A stretch of 9,639 nt of DNA. Origin: Clostridia bacterium. GTDB taxonomy: Bacteria > Bacillota > Clostridia > Oscillospirales > CAG-272. Position 1 is the first letter of the stretch, and each line of letters opens with the position of its first letter. The position numbers and the translations under genes were made by a program. Below, in pieces: positions 1 through 5,356 of the stretch. The stretch spans positions 1 through 9,639 of the forward strand of contig JAGAUC010000235.1 of assembly GCA_017621015.1 (NCBI GenBank), written 5' to 3'. Under the pieces are notes generated by a model that worked only from the letters and a program-made list of their open reading frames with translations, was not told the origin of the DNA and searched no databases.

Positions 1-26
1 GGGTTCGACTCCCACTACTCACCCCA
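1..26 (+). tRNA. tRNA 3' end, probably tRNA-His (partial)
   Basis: The window opens inside a tRNA. The visible part is the T-arm (GGG-TTCGACT-CCC with the T-loop TTCRANN pattern), then the 3' acceptor strand TACTCAC, discriminator C and an encoded CCA. A C at position 73 is the classic identity element of bacterial tRNA-His, where it pairs with the extra G-1. This is inferred because the anticodon is outside the window. It is followed at once by a terminator. Confidence 0.72.
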
Positions 27-30
27 TAAG

Positions 31-60
31 AAAACCGCACACATCCGTGTGCGGTTTTTC
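31..60 (+). terminator. Rho-independent terminator of the tRNA
   Basis: A perfect 12 bp inverted repeat (AAAACCGCACAC / GTGTGCGGTTTT) has a 4 nt loop (ATCC) and continues into a T run. It starts 5 nt after the tRNA CCA end. The A/T symmetry lets it also stop leftward transcription coming from the SLOG remnant. Confidence 0.9.
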
Positions 61-79
61 CTTTTTACCTTTTCCTTCT

Positions 80-235
80 TCAAAGAAAAGCGCAAATTTC
101 ATCAAAATCACCGTATCTCCCAAGATAACAAACAAGCTTCCCGTTTGTTATCTTGCCTCGTATTTGCTCTTTCACCATTTCTTTCACTTTACTTTGGGAA
201 GAAATCACCGAATGTCCTATAAAGCTTATTGTCAT
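80..235 (-). pseudogene. SLOG-like (DUF1273-type) protein, truncated after 51 codons
   Basis: This 51-codon minus-strand frame has an ATG at 235-233 and a strong AAGGGG ribosome binding site six bases upstream. The product starts MTISFIGHSVISS, continues through a helix (KVKEMVKEQIRGKI), then reads CYLGRYGDFDEICA. This resembles the N-terminal Rossmann strand-helix-strand and the glycine-rich GxGDFDE loop of small SLOG/DUF1273-like proteins, which are usually well over 100 residues. Here the frame stops right after DEICAFL, and the tRNA terminator lies 20 bp further on, so the C-terminal half is missing. A consensus promoter (278-305) and two palindromic operators precede it. It may once have sensed or bound a nucleotide-derived ligand, as proposed for SLOG proteins. 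An expressed 51-residue peptide is possible, but a decayed gene is more likely. Confidence 0.6.
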
Positions 236-251
236 ATTACACCCCTTGGTT

Positions 252-267
252 TCGTGGAAATCCACGA
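252..267. promoter_or_regulatory. Operator palindrome O1
   Basis: TCGTGGA-AA-TCCACGA has perfect 7 bp arms around a 2 bp centre. It covers about +4 to +19 of the leftward SLOG promoter. The arms are identical to O2 and differ from O3 by one base per arm, so a shared dimeric regulator, most likely the adjacent XRE protein, is inferred. Confidence 0.75.
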
Positions 268-277
268 TTTCGGATGT

Positions 278-305
278 ATTATACACGCAAACCAAAAAAT
301 GTCAA
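278..305 (-). promoter_or_regulatory. Sigma-A promoter for the SLOG remnant
   Basis: On the minus strand TTGACA (305-300) and TATAAT (283-278) are separated by 16 bp, both perfect consensus hexamers. The predicted start is near 271, giving a leader of about 36 nt to the ATG at 235. Palindromes flank it at 252-267 (just downstream of the start point) and 308-323 (just upstream of the -35 box). Confidence 0.8.
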
Positions 306-307
306 CA

Positions 308-323
308 TCGTGGAACTCCACGA
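308..323. promoter_or_regulatory. Operator palindrome O2
   Basis: TCGTGGA-AC-TCCACGA has arms identical to O1 and a 2 bp centre. It lies between the two divergent promoters, three bases upstream of the leftward -35 box and over the expected -35 zone of the rightward XRE promoter. It could therefore act on both. Confidence 0.75.
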
Positions 324-344
324 GACGAAAATTTCATATTTACC

Positions 345-350
345 TATAAT
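345..350 (+). promoter_or_regulatory. -10 box of the XRE gene
   Basis: TATAAT lies 38 bp before the earliest XRE start codon. No good -35 hexamer stands 17 bp upstream, where O2 ends, so the promoter may be weak. The predicted start near 357 falls inside operator O3. Confidence 0.55.
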
Positions 351-370
351 AATTGTGGAATTCCACAATT
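351..370. promoter_or_regulatory. Operator palindrome O3
   Basis: AATTGTGGAATTCCACAATT is a perfect 20 bp palindrome built on the same GTGGA-NN-TCCAC core as O1 and O2. It begins right after the XRE -10 box and covers the predicted transcription start, the usual position for autorepression. Confidence 0.75.
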
Positions 371-388
371 TATGGGTAGGATATGAAT

Positions 389-625
389 ATGAAATTAAAC
401 GATGCTATTATCAAGCGTATCGAGGAAATTTGCTGTGAACGCGGCAGCAATGTATGTGACATTGCTTTAAGTGGCGGGATGTCCCCCTCTGCCATCTACG
501 ACCTTATCAAAGGAAGGACAAAATGCTCAAAGGTTATTACGGTAAAGCGTTTTTGCGAAGGCGCGGGAATTACCCTTTCTGAATTTTTTGACAAAGAGTA
601 TTTCAACGAGGCCGAAGAAGATTAA
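389..625 (+). CDS. Small XRE-family (Cro/cI-type HTH) transcriptional regulator
   Basis: This is a 78-residue single-domain DNA-binding protein. A Cro/cI five-helix fold fills almost all of it. Helix 2 is near residues 21-30 (NVCDIALSGG) and the recognition helix near 32-44 (SPSAIYDLIKGRT). A closing helix lies near 50-60, and ITLSEFFD is the common C-terminal signature of the family. I chose the ATG at 389 over the one at 383 because GGGTAGG (374-380) is 8 bases before 389 but only 2 before 383. Three matching palindromes lie upstream, one over its own start site, so it probably represses itself and the divergent SLOG gene. No ligand-binding or toxin domain is present. With its partner broken it looks like an orphan regulator. 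The HTH assignment is firm; the operator match is inferred. Confidence 0.85.
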   Translation: MKLNDAIIKRIEEICCERGSNVCDIALSGGMSPSAIYDLIKGRTKCSKVITVKRFCEGAGITLSEFFDKEYFNEAEED

Positions 626-635
626 AAACACAACA

Positions 636-666
636 AAAAAACAGATGCTGTTTGCATCTGTTTTTT
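636..666. terminator. Bidirectional terminator between XRE and EamA genes
   Basis: AAAAAACAGATGC and GCATCTGTTTTTT form a perfect 13 bp stem with loop TGTTT. A-rich and T-rich flanks let it serve both convergent genes. It starts 11 bp after the XRE stop and ends just before the permease stop at 669. Confidence 0.9.
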
Positions 667-668
667 GT

Positions 669-1541
669 TTATCCTTTTTTTCTTCCCCCAATTTCATTCA
701 GGAGCGTAAAGCCGAGGATGAGCGCACCGCCCACCGCCTGCCAGAGCGTCATCGGCTCACGCAGCACTGTGACCGACAAAAGCACCGCCACCAGCGGATC
801 GATGTAGCTGAGAATGGCCACGCTTTGCCCGGGGAGCGCCGGGAGCGAGGAAAAATACATGGTGTAGGTCACGCCCGTGTGGAAAAGTCCCACGATCAAA
901 AGATATACCCACCCCGCGCCGTCAAGCGACCCCAGCGTCACGCCGCCCGACAAAAGCACGTACGGCAAAAGCACGGCAATGGCCGACAAAAACTGCAAAA
1001 ACGTGCGGTCAAGCCCGCCCACGTTTTGGATAAACTTGTTCAAAAGAATGACCGTGGCATAAAACGCCGCCGCGCCGAGCCCGAAAAGGACACCGACCGT
1101 GTCGTTTCCGCCTCCGCCGCCCGCACCGATGATCAGTACAAGGCCGAGCGTGGACATCCCGAAGCACAATAGCTGCCTGCCGCCGAGTCTCTCACGGAAA
1201 AGGAGCGGCGAGACCGCCGTGACGAGCACGGGCGCGAAATAATAGCTGAGCGTCGCCATCGAGACCGTGGTGTACTTGTACGCCTCAAACAAAAGGATCC
1301 AGTTGACCCCCATCGCCGCCCCCGACAAAAAGAGCAGCCAAAGCTCGCGCTTGATGGCGGCAAGCGGAATTCTCTGCCCTCTCACAAGCAGAACGGTGCC
1401 GATCAGAAGCGCCGCCAGCACCGCGCGGTACAGCGCCAGCTCCGCCGAGGGAAGCGGCACGCACCGCACAAAAAGTCCGATGGTGCCGAAGATCGCCATC
1501 GACAGGATCAGAAGGCCGCGAGGGCCGGTATTTTTTTTCAT
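669..1541 (-). CDS. EamA/DMT-superfamily permease
   Basis: This 290-residue, strongly hydrophobic protein has about ten membrane segments arranged as two EamA repeats (roughly residues 8-140 and 150-285), the standard size and layout of drug/metabolite transporters. Recognisable landmarks are AELALYRAVLAALL in the first repeat and QSVAILSYIDPLVAVLLSV followed by LREPMTLWQ in the second. These match the conserved YRxxxAA and PxxAxLxxxxxxxExxTxxQ patterns of the family. It sits in the cytoplasmic membrane and probably exports or imports a small metabolite. The substrate cannot be read from sequence. GAGGAG precedes the ATG, and the gene starts 10 bp after the hydrolase stop, so the two are probably cotranscribed from the promoter at 2257-2286. 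The C-terminus is short and basic (GGRKKG). Confidence 0.9.
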   Translation of the reverse strand: MKKNTGPRGLLILSMAIFGTIGLFVRCVPLPSAELALYRAVLAALLIGTVLLVRGQRIPLAAIKRELWLLFLSGAAMGVNWILLFEAYKYTTVSMATLSYYFAPVLVTAVSPLLFRERLGGRQLLCFGMSTLGLVLIIGAGGGGGNDTVGVLFGLGAAAFYATVILLNKFIQNVGGLDRTFLQFLSAIAVLLPYVLLSGGVTLGSLDGAGWVYLLIVGLFHTGVTYTMYFSSLPALPGQSVAILSYIDPLVAVLLSVTVLREPMTLWQAVGGALILGFTLLNEIGGRKKG

Positions 1542-1551
1542 AGGTATCTCC

Positions 1552-2226
1552 TCACAGCTCTATCTCCAGCCCGTCAAACGCGACCTCCACGCCGTGCGCC
1601 GACATCCTGTCGGCAAGCTCCCCGTGCGCGGTGTGCAGCGTGCGCGCCATATGGCTGATGACAAATTTTTTTACGTATTTTTCAAGGCTCGCTTTCATCT
1701 CAAGCACCATATTCAGGTCGTTATGCTCGAAGATGCGATAGTCCCCTGCGCGCTCTCCCACGGTCGCGTCAACAACCGCCAGATCCACGCCGCCGTTTTT
1801 GATCGCCGCCACCTCATCGTAAAGAAGCCACGCACCGTCCAAGCCATAAAACAGACGCCTCTCGCCGTCGTCGACGATAAAATGCACCGCACCCCGGCAG
1901 GTGGCGTGATTGGCGGCCAGCGCCGTCACCGTGTAGCGGTCGAGCCGAGCCTCCTCCCCCGCCGCAAGCGCGCGGAATTCGGCACCCCCAAGCGCGTCCA
2001 CCGTCGCCTGACAGTAATGGTCCCCGTGCCTGTGCGTATTCAGAATATAACGAATATCCTCCGCGCGCTTGCCAAAGACCTGCAAAGCATTCGGCACGTC
2101 ACGCCCGGGATCTATGAGCAGGCAATCATCGACCAAAAGCGAGGAATTACGGCGAAATCCCTCAAGGTTCCCGTGATCCTTAAAGCTCCAGTCCGCCGCG
2201 CCCGTTCCCAAAAAGGTTATCTTCAT
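1552..2226 (-). CDS. Metallo-beta-lactamase-fold metal-dependent hydrolase
   Basis: This 224-residue cytoplasmic hydrolase opens with MKITFLGTGAADW, typical of PhnP/RNase Z-like beta-lactamase-fold proteins. The metal-binding motif THRHGDH is at residues 64-70. Further likely ligands are H107 (AANHATC), D130 (YGLDG) and H192 (ISHMA). These indicate a two-metal phosphodiesterase or related hydrolase; the substrate is unknown. The open frame extends upstream to 2355, but I chose the ATG at 2226. It has AAGGCGG seven bases ahead and its own promoter, and the longer version would overlap the glnA stop and terminator. It is the first gene of a two-gene unit with the permease. The pairing might mean a metabolite is cleaved and moved, but that is only a guess. 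Confidence 0.85.
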   Translation of the reverse strand: MKITFLGTGAADWSFKDHGNLEGFRRNSSLLVDDCLLIDPGRDVPNALQVFGKRAEDIRYILNTHRHGDHYCQATVDALGGAEFRALAAGEEARLDRYTVTALAANHATCRGAVHFIVDDGERRLFYGLDGAWLLYDEVAAIKNGGVDLAVVDATVGERAGDYRIFEHNDLNMVLEMKASLEKYVKKFVISHMARTLHTAHGELADRMSAHGVEVAFDGLEIEL

Positions 2227-2256
2227 TGTCTTACCGCCTTTTTTGTTGATCACTCC

Positions 2257-2286
2257 ATTATAGCATACCTCCCCGCCCCTTGGCAA
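2257..2286 (-). promoter_or_regulatory. Promoter of the hydrolase-permease operon
   Basis: On the minus strand TTGCCA (2286-2281) and TATAAT (2262-2257) are 18 bp apart. The -10 box carries the TGC extension. The predicted leader to the ATG at 2226 is about 24 nt. Confidence 0.75.
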
Positions 2287-2296
2287 GTATACCGTA

Positions 2297-2327
2297 AAGA
2301 AAAAACCGCCGTAGGCGGTTTTTTTCT
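2297..2327 (-). terminator. Terminator of glnA
   Basis: On the minus strand an A-rich arm with ACCGCC pairs with GGCGGT around a short loop and runs into T residues. It lies 6 bp past the glnA stop and separates glnA from the hydrolase promoter. Confidence 0.85.
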
Positions 2328-2332
2328 TAAAA

Positions 2333-3757
2333 TTACAGATTGTAGTACTTATCAAACTCCGCAGGATGCGGGATTTTGGACATCTCCAGGCACTCGGCGC
2401 GCTTGGACTTGATAAAGCCGTCGATCAGCTCCTTCGGGAATACGCCGCCCGCGATGAGATAATCGTTGTCGGCCTCCAGGGCATCCAGCGCCTCGGGAAG
2501 CGAGGTGGGCAGCCCTTTAAGCTTTGCCTTTTCCTCCTCGGGAAGGTGGAAAAGGTTGAAATCGTAGGGACCCCAGCCGTTTTCGTGGGGATCGATCTTG
2601 TTCTTGATGCCGTCAAGACCTGCCATCAGAATGGCCGCATAGCAAAAATAGGGGTTGCAGGTCGCGTCGGGATTGCGAAGCTCAAAGCGGCGCTTTTCGG
2701 GGCTCTTGGCGTACGCGGGAATGCGGATGACCGCCGAGCGGTTGGAGGTCGCATAGCCCACCGTAACGGGTGCCTCAAAGCCGGGGATCAGTCGCTTGAA
2801 GGAGTTGGTCGAGGGATTGGTAATGGCGCACAGCGAAGCGATGTGCTTCAGAAGTCCGCCCATAAAGTAGTGCGCGGTTTCCGAAAGATGTGCATAACCG
2901 TTATCGTCCGAGAACACGGGCTTGCCGTCCTTCATCAGAAGCATATGCACATGCATACCGCTTCCCGCCTCACCCGCGATGGGCTTGGGCATAAAGGTGG
3001 CGGATTTTTCGTATTTCAGCGCGGTGTTGTGAATGATATACTTGATCATCATGGTCGCGTCAGCCATATGAACGACCTCGCCCAGCTGCGGCTCGATCTC
3101 AAACTGACCCGAGGCGGCCACCTCGGGATGATGATAGTTGATCTCAATGCCCGCCTCCTTCATATGCATGCACATCTCGCTGCGGCACTCGTAGGAGGTG
3201 TCAAAGGGCTTGGCAATGTGATAATTCTTCTGCTTGGGGACTACTACGCCAAGGCCGTTGTCGCCGCTGTTCCAGTAGGACTGCTCGGCGTCAAGCTGGA
3301 ACGCCACGAAATTGGGATCCACGTTCCAACGGACCGTGTCAAAGAGATAGAATTCAAACTCGGGAAGAATATACATCGTGTCGGCCACACCGCTGTCCTG
3401 CATAGCCTTGACGGCGGCCTTGATGATGTTTCTCGGATACTGCGGAAGCGGACGGTTTTCGGGGGTGTCGATGATCATCGCGTTGCCCGTCATCGAAAGC
3501 GTGGGAACGGTGCAGAAGGGATCGATGAGCGCGGTGTCCGGGTCGGGAATAAAGACCATATCGCTCTTTTCGACCACCGCATAGCCGTAGTTGGACGCGT
3601 CGAAGCCGATACCGCTCTTTAGGGTGTCCTCGGAGAAGTTTTCGGCAGGAATGGTCACATGGCGGTACTGACCGTTGATGTCCACCATCTTGAAATCCAC
3701 CATTTTGATGTCGTGCTTTTCAATCAGATCCAGGATATCCTTTACGCTTTTTGCCAT
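2333..3757 (-). CDS. glnA: Type I glutamine synthetase
   Basis: This enzyme makes glutamine from glutamate, ammonia and ATP, the main route of ammonium assimilation; GSI enzymes act as cytoplasmic dodecamers. The 474-residue product has the N-terminal beta-grasp part (DFKMVDINGQYRHVTIP, with GFDASNYGY near residue 51). The catalytic domain follows, with the metal ligand block EFEFYLF (133-139), GQFEIE (217-222), the ATP/glutamate signature FMPKPIAGEAGSGMHVH (255-271), the NPSTNSFKRLIPGFEAP flap and RSAVIRIP. In the region aligned with the adenylylation site of GSI-beta enzymes the protein reads NLFHLP, with Phe where Tyr would be modified, so adenylylation control is unlikely. The ATG at 3757 follows AAGGAG by 7 bases; a 15-residue longer frame was rejected for lack of a site. 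It is transcribed alone from 3941-3969. Confidence 0.97.
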   Translation of the reverse strand: MAKSVKDILDLIEKHDIKMVDFKMVDINGQYRHVTIPAENFSEDTLKSGIGFDASNYGYAVVEKSDMVFIPDPDTALIDPFCTVPTLSMTGNAMIIDTPENRPLPQYPRNIIKAAVKAMQDSGVADTMYILPEFEFYLFDTVRWNVDPNFVAFQLDAEQSYWNSGDNGLGVVVPKQKNYHIAKPFDTSYECRSEMCMHMKEAGIEINYHHPEVAASGQFEIEPQLGEVVHMADATMMIKYIIHNTALKYEKSATFMPKPIAGEAGSGMHVHMLLMKDGKPVFSDDNGYAHLSETAHYFMGGLLKHIASLCAITNPSTNSFKRLIPGFEAPVTVGYATSNRSAVIRIPAYAKSPEKRRFELRNPDATCNPYFCYAAILMAGLDGIKNKIDPHENGWGPYDFNLFHLPEEEKAKLKGLPTSLPEALDALEADNDYLIAGGVFPKELIDGFIKSKRAECLEMSKIPHPAEFDKYYNL

Positions 3758-3940
3758 TTTGAAACTCCTTATATTAAGAATTTTTATCGGTACAACGCCC
3801 ATACGCGAGAAGCGCCTCCCCGCTTCATTTCCCCTCTTTGGGCAATAGGCAAGGGCTTTTTTCTTTGGATCGTCATGCTTCTCCTCGCGTCTCCCCCTTC
3901 TTTACAGAAGGAAACACAGTCATATCAAACGTTTTTCTTT

Positions 3941-3969
3941 ATTTTAGCATACCCCTCTCGGTTTGTCAA
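3941..3969 (-). promoter_or_regulatory. glnA promoter
   Basis: On the minus strand TTGACA (3969-3964), a 17 bp spacer and TAAAAT (3946-3941) form a near-consensus promoter. The start near 3935 gives a leader of about 178 nt (3758-3935). The leader holds a possible 8 bp stem near 3803-3821 (counting G-U pairs) but no riboswitch I recognise. The stem AATCAA/TTGATT (3968-3983) overlaps the -35 edge. Confidence 0.8.
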
Positions 3970-4166
3970 TCAATGTTTTGATTTTCAACAAAACAAACGG
4001 CGCCGAAGCGGCGCAACCATCGGTTTCACCGAGGCTTCAACCTCGGCAAAACACGCATTCTTTGACAAGTTTGGTTGCAAAAAGCTATCTGTCGCCGGAC
4101 AAAAAAGCACGCGGCCTTGACACCCAAAGTTTACAAAATGTTCAAGAATAAAAATCACGAATTTGC
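3970..4166. other. glnA-nagA intergenic region with nested inverted repeats
   Basis: No gene is visible in the 453 bp between the divergent starts. Besides the two promoters it holds GCGCCG-AAG-CGGCGC (4000-4014), a 6 bp stem CCGAGG/CCTCGG with hexaloop CTTCAA (4029-4046), and a longer-range stem GCAACCA (4013-4019) with TGGTTGC (4072-4078) that encloses the second hairpin. TTGACA at 4061-4066 lacks a convincing -10 partner. It may be a structured RNA or regulatory DNA; function unknown. Confidence 0.5.
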
Positions 4167-4172
4167 TATAAT
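4164..4172 (+). promoter_or_regulatory. Extended -10 promoter of the nagA operon
   Basis: TGC-TATAAT (4164-4172) is a consensus extended -10 element. No good -35 hexamer stands at 16-18 bp. The start near 4179 gives a leader of about 32 nt. GAAGGAG precedes the ATG by 8 bases. Confidence 0.6.
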
Positions 4173-4210
4173 AATTATAATTAAAAAAATATGATGGAAG
4201 GAGTTTTTTT

Positions 4211-5356
4211 ATGGCATTGACATACATAAAGAACGGCAAGATCGTTCTTCCCGATTCGCTTGTCGAGGGCAAGCTTCTCGCGTTTGACAGCGAGAGCGGC
4301 AAGATCGTCGGCGTTGTGGATTCGCTGCCCGAGGGCGCGAGGGTGATCGACGCGGGCGGCAGCTACGTCGCCCCCGGCCTTGTGGACATCCACATCCACG
4401 GCTATCTTAACGAGGACGCCTCCGACGCAAAGCCCGAGGGCATCCGCAAGATGGCATACGGCATCGCCAAAAACGGCGTAACCGCCTTTCTTCCCACCAC
4501 CATGACGGTCTCGCAGGCCGAGATCGACGCGGCGCTGAATACCGTGCGCTCGCTGAAGGAGGAGTCAAAGAGCTGGGACGGCGCCGAGATCCTCGGTGTT
4601 CACGCGGAGGGTCCGTTCATCAACCCCTCCAAGAAGGGCGCGCAGAAGGAAGAGAACATTCAGAAGCCGAACGCCAAGTTCCTGATCGACAATCAGGACA
4701 TCATTCGCCTGGTGACCGTTGCTCCCGAAATGGACGAGGGACACGCGGCCATTAAGGAGGTATCCGAAAAGACCGACATTCTCATTTCCATGGGCCATAC
4801 CGGCGCAGGCTTTGAGGAGGCGGTGAGTGCCGTCCGTGACGGCGTGGGACACGCCACACACCTGTTTAACGCCATGACGGCTCTGGCACACCGCGATCCC
4901 GGCGTGGTCGGCGCGGCGCTGGCAACCGACGTTACGGTCGAGCTGATCTGCGACACCTTCCACATTCACCCCGGTGTGTTCTCCATTATCGCCAAGCAGA
5001 AGGCAGACAAGCTTTGCCTGATCACCGACTGCACAAGAGCGGGCGGCATGCCCGACGGCGAGTATGACCTTGGCGGTCAGCCCATTTTCCTTAAGGGCAT
5101 CGAGTGCCGCCTTGCGGACGGAACCATTGCCGGCTCGGTACTGAGGCTCAACGTTGCCGTTCGCAACGTGCTCGAGCACACAAGCCTCAGCATTCCCGAG
5201 GTCGTGGCGGCGGCCAGCTATAACCCCGCACGCGCCATCGGCGCCAAGGGCAAGGGCGCCCTTCTTGCCGGCTACGACGCCGACATCATTCTCGCGGACG
5301 AGAAGTTCAACATTCTGAAAACAATAAAGAGAGGTAAGACGATTTATGAAGCTTAA
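4211..5356 (+). CDS. nagA: N-acetylglucosamine-6-phosphate deacetylase
   Basis: NagA hydrolyses GlcNAc-6-phosphate to glucosamine-6-phosphate and acetate in amino-sugar use and cell-wall recycling. The 381-residue protein has the usual length and the amidohydrolase barrel with all expected motifs: APGLVDIHIHG (54-64), the metal-binding Glu in HAEGPF (131-136), SMGHTGA (H196), HATHLFNAM (214-222), DTFHIHP (248-254), the catalytic Asp in ITDCTRAGG (D273) and the TIAGS strand. The last part returns to the small beta-sandwich (GYDADIILADE). A clean GAAGGAG site fixes the start. It overlaps the following ROK gene by 11 bp, so the two are one operon with probable translational coupling. No nagB is present in the window. 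Confidence 0.95.
   Translation: MALTYIKNGKIVLPDSLVEGKLLAFDSESGKIVGVVDSLPEGARVIDAGGSYVAPGLVDIHIHGYLNEDASDAKPEGIRKMAYGIAKNGVTAFLPTTMTVSQAEIDAALNTVRSLKEESKSWDGAEILGVHAEGPFINPSKKGAQKEENIQKPNAKFLIDNQDIIRLVTVAPEMDEGHAAIKEVSEKTDILISMGHTGAGFEEAVSAVRDGVGHATHLFNAMTALAHRDPGVVGAALATDVTVELICDTFHIHPGVFSIIAKQKADKLCLITDCTRAGGMPDGEYDLGGQPIFLKGIECRLADGTIAGSVLRLNVAVRNVLEHTSLSIPEVVAAASYNPARAIGAKGKGALLAGYDADIILADEKFNILKTIKRGKTIYEA

Noticed and set aside
252..370. The three GTGGA palindromes as a CRISPR-like or MITE repeat
   Set aside because: Spacing between centres differs (56 and 45 bp), the units are only 16-20 bp, and their positions fit operators around two promoters.
588..1172. A 194-codon plus-strand frame rich in Arg, His and Lys
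   Set aside because: It runs through the bidirectional terminator and is antisense to the permease; its composition is typical of a shadow frame.
1267..2412. A 381-codon plus-strand frame across the permease, hydrolase and glnA end
   Set aside because: It crosses three minus-strand features including a terminator and shows no domain.
2366..3622. A 418-codon open frame on the plus strand opposite glnA
   Set aside because: It is the antisense of a conserved GC-rich gene, has no ribosome binding site or recognisable domain, and glnA motifs are intact on the other strand.
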